From contig OZ287705.1 of the NCBI GenBank assembly GCA_965649825.1, positions 372,001-436,000 on the forward strand: a stretch of DNA of 64,000 nucleotides. Reading direction: 5' to 3'. Origin of the DNA: Penicillus capitatus. Its lineage: Eukaryota > Chlorophyta. Under the pieces are notes generated by a model, which did not search any database, was not told the origin of the DNA, and worked only from the letters and a program-made list of their open reading frames with translations. Positions 57,147 through 64,000 of the stretch are shown here, in pieces. The position numbers and the translations under genes were made by a program. Within the stretch, counting starts at the first letter, position 1; each line of letters opens with the position of its first letter.

Positions 57147-59328
57147 ATGTCTGTGCAGACACGCTTCCATCGACGTCGGAAAACGAACATCGTCACTGGA
57201 GAGAGGAGAGAATGCGACAGCGGGGCCTTCGAGTGTTCTCCCTTTGCATCCGACCACATCGGAAATGAGGGCTCAGCGCATGAGAGTCCCAAGACGCTTC
57301 GGGCACTCCACGAACCCTTCGCCGTCGACATTGGAAACCACAGTGCACCTGCGGCAGGAGACAGAGACACACAGGTGTTGGCTGCTGCTGACGTGCTGCA
57401 GGGACGCGGGTCGACGGAACGGTTGAAGGTGAGCTCCCTTTCAGCCCGCTTGGCTCAACAAATACACCGTCTGCAGGATTGCGGGCTAACAGAGGAGGAC
57501 GGAGCAGCTGACGACCATGCGTTGCTCTCTCGCGTGCTGGTCGGCGGATATGTCCTCGACGACAGGTGAGATTCCTGCCTCGCTGTGCTGCTGGACGACC
57601 CGATGTGTGTTGAAGATATGAGATAAAGAGTGAGAAGGTTTCCTCTTTACACTTCTGTCGCTTTGCAAGAGACCGTTTCGCAGCACAAGACGTCTTCCTG
57701 AAGTTCTACTCGCGATCCTCGACCGAACTCGAACATACAGCCATGATGCATGAGAAGCTGAAGGACAGCTATGCGGTCTGCAAGTGAGATCTTCGACTCA
57801 TGTCGCCTGAGGATGACGGCGTGCTTGGTGCAGGTTGATCGACATCTTGCCGAGTCCAGAGGGCCTTCCCCCATGTCTCGTCTTCGAAGCGGGCAGCCTC
57901 ACGCTGAAAGAGAGACTCGAGAAGAGACCACTGTCTCCCGTCGAACAGCAAGATATGCTGCACTCGGTAAGTCCGCTGTCTGATCCTGAATCCCAGGCGT
58001 TCTACTCGTGTGGCAGATCTTGCGGGCGCTAAGCGACGTGCATGGTCGTAATGTCGTGCACGGATGTCTGGATCCTTCCCATGTCGTCTGGTTCGAAACA
58101 GACTTCTGCTGGAAGCTCGTTAACCTCAGTGCGGCTTCGGCAGTCGGCGATCCCATTCGCAAGAATGTCAGGGGTTCTCCTGTCTACGCCGCACCGGAGG
58201 TTCTGGAGGCAGCCGAACAGGATCCGGGAGATGCGCGATCGAACACCTCTTCGGATATGTGGTTCTTCGGTCTCATCGCCTACGGAGTTCTGACAGGTCC
58301 ACTCTCTGCGGCGGCAACACACGTCTCACTCCATGCCTGCCTTCAGGAGCCCGTGTAGTCGATGCTGTGGGTGTCAAGAGACACCTCGCCCGCGAGAGAT
58401 CTCGCCTAAAACGGAAACCTGGGGCACGTGTCGCATGGAATGCGTCTGCAGACCAGCCATCGAAACCCGTCGAGCAGCTCTTGATGGAGCTCGACTTTGT
58501 CTTGAATCTGTTGGACGATGACCCGTCCGAGCGCAGAACGGCGGCAGACATACTCGAGGCGGCAGAGTTTGGAGACACTGCAGACAACGACGATTTGGTG
58601 ACTGTCCTGGACAATGTGAGCTCTCTCCGCACTCGATCACTTTTTACCAGATCCTCTTTGCGTAGGTCCTCTCCGGTCGCGGTGTGTTGGACAACAATGC
58701 CCACGGTCTAGGCAGATGGCTGATTTGTCATGTGGCATCTCAACATCTGGACATCTCCCTCTCCGTCGAGCGCTTTGCCCACGACGACAAATCGGGGCTG
58801 GCGTTCTACGAGCGTGGCTTCAAGAAGATCAGGACCATCTCCGACGCGTTCCTGCCAAAGGACCCTGTGTACGTGCTGACGGCGGGAAAGAGCTTTGGCA
58901 TCCGGATCTCCATCAAACACGACAGGCAGTTCCGCTATCCTCTCTGGAAGATCGCATCTGTTAGGATCATCCTACCCGACAGCGAAGGCGTCGACGTGAC
59001 AGTAATGCAGTGTCACGGAGATCACATAGTGGACGCTCTGGCGCATGTCGATCCGTCGACACTCGACTCCGACAGATTGATCACCGAGAGTCCGATCTTG
59101 GGTCTGCTGGAGGACAAGTACGTGCGATTGACCGTCCACGTGAAGCTGCGACTGGGAAACGGCTTCCCCTACGAGATCGATGCGTATCCCGTCGTCTACC
59201 TGCAGCTCAGACGCCCGACCAGACGACTGAAACTTCGAAGGAATCTGAAGAGATGCAAAGAAGCTGCCGCAGCTGCGTTGAGCCATAAGAGGACTCCAAT
59301 TCCCGTTCCACCGACTGTTGTTGTGTAA
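57147..59328 (+). CDS. Pseudokinase with tail domain, copy 6
   Basis: Seven exons: 57147-57428, 57477-57565, 57616-57783, 57834-57966, 58017-58296, 58347-58615 and 58666-59328. Their lengths (282, 89, 168, 133, 280, 269, 663) equal those of copy 2 exactly, giving 627 residues. Motifs are the same: Lys153 in VFLKFY, VVHGCLDPSHVVW, WKLVNLS, YAAPE, DMWFFG, DPSERRTA and the tail domain from 408. Differences from copy 2 are scattered single residues, except in the first 45 codons where the leaders clearly differ. Introns are as similar as exons (about 3 changes in 48 nt for the first), unlike the flanks, which suggests gene conversion. Catalysis is not expected. Confidence 0.92.
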
Positions 59329-61026
59329 CGAAGTAGTCTCACACATTTGATGACGGCGCCGCGTCTGGCTTTAAAACGTTAATTGCATCCTGCGCAGAGC
59401 TGTTCTGCAGTGGATCGGAACCCGCTTCAGCAGGCTAAGTGTTACAGATATATTGAAACTGTGGTTTTGACGACCACCTACTCGGTCATAAGTGTGAGTG
59501 AGATCTTCGTTTTCCATATTCTGTGTTATCAGCCGACAACGTTTGCTTCTGTCATCGCTGTCAGAACTAGTAAGAGGAATTCGAGTCCATAGGCTTTCCC
59601 TTCTCTAACCTCTGTTTTTGCTGGATCTGCGATTGATTCGCAGATCTGCTGTGTATCTATATGAACGATGGCAGATCTTTTGTTTCTCACTCCTTTAACA
59701 CACTCTGACGATGATCTTTGTCTCTATGAACGTGAGTAACACGATTTTACTTGGAAACGATCTCTATGCTGTATTGATTCATTGTCGCGGGAAGAAACGA
59801 CTCGAAGCCGCGATCTCGAGTAGCGATGCGCGACGAACCTCGACTCTCTTCTTGCCTTTCGTTGAAGTGCGACGTTGACACAAATCGACGCTGTTACGTA
59901 CTGTATGTGCTCATACCACAAACGTGCTCGTGCGTGCGCAATTGCCACCACACTCTCTCAATCAGGGAGTTCCAGGAAAGACGAACCACCTCGACGTCAG
60001 TTTTCCACATTCGGAAAACCGTCACTCTTTAAATCCAATCTCAGCTTTCTGTACAGCAATACTCCGGAGATCGGACTCTTCAGAAGACAGGTATGTGAAG
60101 AACTGCGACCTGAACAAAATCCTTCGCCCAGCGACAGTGCGTGACACTCGCGTCTAAGCGGCGCCCCGTTCAAGTTGCTCGGAGCCGTCTGCATACTCCC
60201 ACAGTCAACGACAAGCGGCAATTCAAACCTTTTCGTGCATAGCGGCGCTCTATTATCTGGACGCTCTATCGAGATCAATCGACTTGTGTGTGTGGCCTCT
60301 TCTTTACGTAAAGTGGACGACGGGGTGCGCTCTGCTGGTGACGGACGCAATGCGATGCGCCCACTGTCGGAAGATGCGCCTGTCCCTGTCGCGCCCTGCC
60401 TCGAACTTCACCTGCTTTCTCGCAATGTTTTCTCGGTTGAGGGGATGGACGAACGACGATTACTTCTAAGAACCGTGATATCCATCCTTGCTAATGCAGT
60501 CTTCTGTCCTATCCAAACCGATGCTCTTCTAACAAATAAAATGCAGCCTTACATGCCGAACAGTCCAAGTTTACTTTAAACAGCCAAACAGACGGATTTG
60601 ATAACTCAGACTAACATCTGGATTACTTTTTAGGAAAACAGCCTTTTAAAAATCTGTAAACAAAATCTATCATCCAGACAGATCCTTTGGACAATGCTTA
60701 AAGTCGTCAGCATAAACTGCAGCTGATAGCGTTGACAATCTCGTCCAATCGGATGGTATCTATAAAACAAAGCTGAAAAGACATCCCACAGCTCCAGCCA
60801 TCTAAGAGATTTGTTCTGGCAACCATTTGATGTAAAAACAGATTTCTGCTCTTCAATCAACCTCCAGTTTTAAGCACAACCAAAATAAAAGATAAGGAAC
60901 GGTCAGCATCTACATTTCCTAGCCGAATGTCAGACCGTGCTGATTGCGTGATTAGATCCACGCTTTCGCAGTCAGATTTCCCATCATCTTTGTGCACTGA
61001 TGACGTCGAGACCACTGAACTGTTAT
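59329..61026. repeat. Spacer with recurring noncoding block
   Basis: No gene seen. 59329-59480 matches 7765-7920; 59490-59950 has no counterpart in the left copy; 60000-60640 is the recurring block found at 8030, 12220 and 16330. Confidence 0.5.
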
Positions 61027-61825
61027 TCAGGCGTTCACGTCATGCTCGTCCTGGTTTTCGAACATTCCCACGAGACGGTGAAAACGCAAACGGCATTGCG
61101 GATGTATGACTTTGCAGTAGAGTGGTTGATAAAGGTCGATTTCTTGGGCAAACGGGGCAGTCAAAGCAAGGCGGATGCGTATCAGAAGGTTTACATACTT
61201 GACATCCACCAATCCAAAGTAGGGCGAAATGTTATTCAGTCGTGCCGATTTGAATGAGGAGGGTCTCAGCAGGGCCAAGATCTCCGTTACGTTATTCTGG
61301 CAGCTCTGTCTCATCTCGATCTCTACGTAGTCTTCGTCTGGGGGTTTGATGCTGCAGCTGATGACTCTATCGATGACGAATCGCGATGCTTTGTTAAGGG
61401 TGACGTCGAAGCGAAGGCGATTGTCCTGTCCCAGTCTGAAGATGTAAACGGGATGATCGGGTAGGTAGTCGTCAAAGAAACGCAGGACTTCTTGCGTGTC
61501 TTTGAGCTGAAAGGCTTTCGAAGGGTTGTTGGATTTCAAGAAGCACTCGACTTTCATATCCAGCGAAACGTCGTTGTTGAAGGCGAGCTGCCAGGCCCAT
61601 TCTCCCGGGAAGACGTTGTTGGCTGCAGGGGACAGGCAATCATTACACACCTGCTGCACAGGAAACGCGCCGTAGAATGGTTGATGCGGCGCGCCGACTT
61701 ACCGTCTCCGACGCGGGGGTTTTCTTCGAAGCGTCGTTGCCGGCTGGCAGAAGTCGTTCCTGACTGCCTGCCTTTTTCTTCTCCGCGTCGGTTTGATGTA
61801 TGCATCTTTTCACAGAGATGTCCAT
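61027..61825 (-). CDS. Tail-domain-only protein S5
   Basis: Two exons, 61825-61703 and 61653-61027, with a 49-nt intron; 250 codons including stop, 249 residues. It is the duplicate of S4 at 13282-14080 and keeps its exon layout and intron length. The first exon starts MDISVKRCIHQTD and is basic. The second is the tail domain, with PDHPVYIFRLG, VIDRVISCSI, LLRPSSFKS, SPYFGL, KYVNLLIRIRL and YQPLYCKV. Sequence similarity to S4 is about 80% by eye, lower than between pseudokinase copies 2 and 6 in the same duplication. Confidence 0.86.
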
Positions 61826-63000
61826 GGAGTGCAGTCTTGCTTCGCAGTGAAATTCAAGGCAAAATGTGCGAAGCGAAGATGAGTTAAGAATGTAAGTGGT
61901 TCATCCACACACGTAGGTTCTGATGTATTTCAAAGACGTACTTTCTCATGTACTTCAACTACGTAGGCTGTTTGAAAACGTCACATCATAACCGAACAGA
62001 GCATCTGGTGTCTCGTTATCCAGAAGAAAAAAAAAAACAACGAACAAGGCCGTTCTGTTTCCAGAGAGCCACCCGGAAGACCGTGTACACCGGGTTGCAT
62101 GCCTGTCTCTGGATGTCCGTATCTCTGCTGTTCTTCCCTCATCGATTGGACGACTTTACGCCTCTGCTTGATGTAAGCGTCGTGCGCGAGACTCGATGCG
62201 TCCATCTTGGCTTTCCATTTGTTGAAGCGGCTTCCTCTGGGGATGGACGTCGTCGAATGGGACATCGAGTGGATGTGCTCATCAGACGAGCAGTCACATC
62301 ACGTGACGCAAACCGATTGTACGATTCTGCAGTAGATTATCGATTCTCGGTTTTCACGAAGTTAGATCGCCAATAATGAATGGCTTGGGGGTATCAAAAC
62401 CTCAGAGGTCTCATTTCTCAGAAGACTGAATCTAGACACCGCGTGCCGGGTAAAGCGCACCAGAAGTTCGCCGCCTTCAATGCTTGTTGCTGCCCAACAG
62501 ACGAAATCCGCTTACGAGGGGCGAAATGCTGGAGGACAGGTGATTGACAACGGCACTTTGGGAGGACAATGAATCAAACGCAAATGAGACTATCAAATAC
62601 AGAGAACTGCAGGACTCGTGTCATGACTTGGTTGGATACGCGGTCCTTCCTTGTCCAGGTGTCTTTCAGCCCACTAGTACACAGCAACTCCTGCTAGGCG
62701 AGATTTTCACGTCGCAATCTGAAAACACATTAGAGTAATATCCAGCACTCAAAGAACTGCTGCCGCCTTCATTATCATCCCAACAGCAGTTGCTGTCACA
62801 TCAAGAGACGCTTGTGCGTCGACCAAGTCACGAACGAGTAATGCTATGATATGACAGCAGGGCGAGAAATACGACGTCCTCATCAGTGCTGATGTTCGAA
62901 CTCCAAGACGTCTGTCTGTCTGTTTACCTGTCCTCTTTTGAAAAAATATACACAGCGTGGGTAAGGCATTTCAGAAGGGTAGCAGGAGACAAAGACATAC
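61826..63000. other. Intergenic, part of right duplication
   Basis: About 1.2 kb, no gene seen. Octamers GTCACATC at 61980, 62293 and 62795. 62200-62800 is collinear with 14400-14880. Confidence 0.5.
61980..61987 (+). promoter_or_regulatory. GTCACATC octamer upstream of S5
   Basis: Lies 155 bp upstream of the S5 start codon. The duplicate gene S4 has one at 14190-14197, 110 bp upstream, so the site survived after duplication although the spacer changed. Confidence 0.45.
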
Positions 63001-63009
63001 GATAAACAC

Positions 63010-63590
63010 AAACACGACAAACGCACTGACCCAACCTGACCCTATGCGGCCGACAGTTCGTCGAGGGGAATTCCATAGCAACGCTCTACCTGCCACCTGA
63101 TCTGAAGTTACCCCGACGACAACGACGCGTACGTGGTTCAGAAGAGAAGTCACTCTATTTCATTCTCTTGTCACTCGACGGCATCGAGCTTCATTTGCCA
63201 TTCTCCGGAGCGCTACTCGATCGAAGAAGCGATCACGCTCTGTTGGAAGAACGTCGTCTTGACCGCAGCAATCTCGAACTCGGACCGGCTTCGCGCGGCG
63301 CACCGATGCGTTAGACAAACAGGATATCATCGCTCAGAGGAAGAGCCAGCTGCTCGCGCATTTGCGAAACACGCCAGAGAGAGATTGCACTTTCCCTCGA
63401 GCCAGAAGCGAGACCTTTCTTCTCTGACGCCGCCACGGAAAGAGAACGCGCCTTTTCAGCTGAACTAAGGAAACGCTCGTGGTAAAGGAGACATTTCCGA
63501 TGCGCTCGACCTGGATGGGGACTCAAACAGACGGCTTGTCTTAGGAGAGAACAGGTTGTCGCTTTAAGTTCTCCATCCACTGGACTCCAG
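63010..63590 (-). pseudogene. Decayed tail-domain-only gene (S2 relative)
   Basis: In the position expected for S2 within the right duplication. Nucleotide similarity to S1-S3 can be followed in pieces: 63030-63120 matches the VELCY/RTV region (for example 9385-9480), and 63480-63560 matches the region encoding SLLRRAVCS and NVSFSP (for example 9820-9890). The middle is shortened and frames are broken by indels and stops, so no full tail domain can be read. Confidence 0.75.
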
Positions 63591-64000
63591 AGACATGTAC
63601 AATAAAGCTCGTGCGAGAGTCGAAAGAAAAGGACGACCGGCAGTAAAGTAGAGTTCCTCGATTCTTCTGCACGACGAGCTGTATGCGTCTAGAGTCCGTA
63701 GACAGCGTTGCTGTGGCGTTTTCGAGACAGGTACGATGTTTTCCGTTCGTATAACGCCACTTGTGTCTATCATGCATCCATTTCAGCAAGTGTGTCTGTG
63801 GCACCCTTCTATCAAACGCAAGGTAGTCAAGGTTCAACTCCCGGCGGAAACAGTCTATTGTCACCTCAGATGATCTTCCTCAGGCTCTACTGATGTGACA
63901 CATGCCAAGCAGACCAAACAAGACTGTTATGCACAGAACGAAGTTCTGAGATCCGAATTTGATTTCTTAGCTGGTTTTTCAGAGGCAGTTCACTTTACCT
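63591..64000. other. Window end, no gene seen
   Basis: Upstream remnant of the pseudogene and unique sequence, with only short unmatched frames. Confidence 0.4.

Larger units (their letters stand above)
55120..63590. repeat. Segmental duplication, right copy
   Basis: Counterpart of 3760-15700, about 8.5 kb, in direct orientation roughly 50 kb away. It contains pseudokinase copy 6, S5 and the S2-like pseudogene. Confidence 0.8.

Noticed and set aside
1339-59328. Active protein kinases
   Set aside because: Every copy lacks the HRD arginine and DFG glycine, and most lack both catalytic aspartates.

Overview
The window is nuclear DNA from a unicellular eukaryote that I cannot place further. Genes are split by many very short GT-AG introns, mostly 45-60 nt. 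Base composition is near 50% GC, and the products are eukaryotic: kinase folds, MATH domains, RING-HC fingers and a large multi-pass membrane protein. I see no bacterial operon structure, no tRNA or rRNA and no recognisable transposon. Splice models were built by hand by matching paralogues and keeping frame. For most multi-exon genes the summed exons divide exactly by three, which is an internal check.

The dominant content is one gene family. Six genes (at 1.3-3.2, 5.6-7.8, 20.0-22.3, 30.7-32.7, 47.4-49.8 and 57.1-59.3 kb) encode a kinase-like domain followed by a conserved C-terminal domain of about 200 residues that I do not recognise, called here the tail domain. The kinase part keeps the beta-3 lysine, the APE-like, DxW and C-lobe arginine positions. 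It has lost the HRD motif and the glycine of DFG in every copy, so these are pseudokinases. At least eight more genes carry the tail domain without any kinase domain (9.2, 13.3, 14.9, 17.4, 33.4, 45.7, 52.4 and 61.0 kb), and a decayed copy lies at 63.0-63.6 kb. Introns sit at the same places throughout the kinase-bearing group.

Two large unrelated genes lie among them. The one at 23.3-29.5 kb (14 exons, 1851 residues) has a signal peptide, a long right-handed beta-helix of the chlamydial Pmp type (repeated GGA and FxxN motifs), a Cys-rich stalk and about eight to nine membrane spans. The one at 37.0-43.9 kb (24 exons, 1917 residues) has six tandem MATH domains followed by five RING-type fingers, the reverse of TRAF order, with an in-frame 24-bp minisatellite and several low-complexity repeat blocks.

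Much of the window arose by duplication. The stretch 3.76-15.7 kb is collinear with 55.1-63.6 kb, except that the left copy has an extra unit at about 8.5-12.2 kb. Units with a tail-only gene are repeated in tandem at 8-19 kb. The pseudokinase genes at 5.6 and 57.1 kb are nearly identical in introns as well as exons, while their flanks have diverged, which points to gene conversion. The octamer GTCACATC is strongly over-represented between genes and often lies 100-300 bp upstream of start codons. A reasonable but untested reading is a rapidly evolving signalling or recognition cluster: a surface beta-helix protein, a ubiquitin-ligase-like adaptor, and pseudokinases plus tail-only partners.
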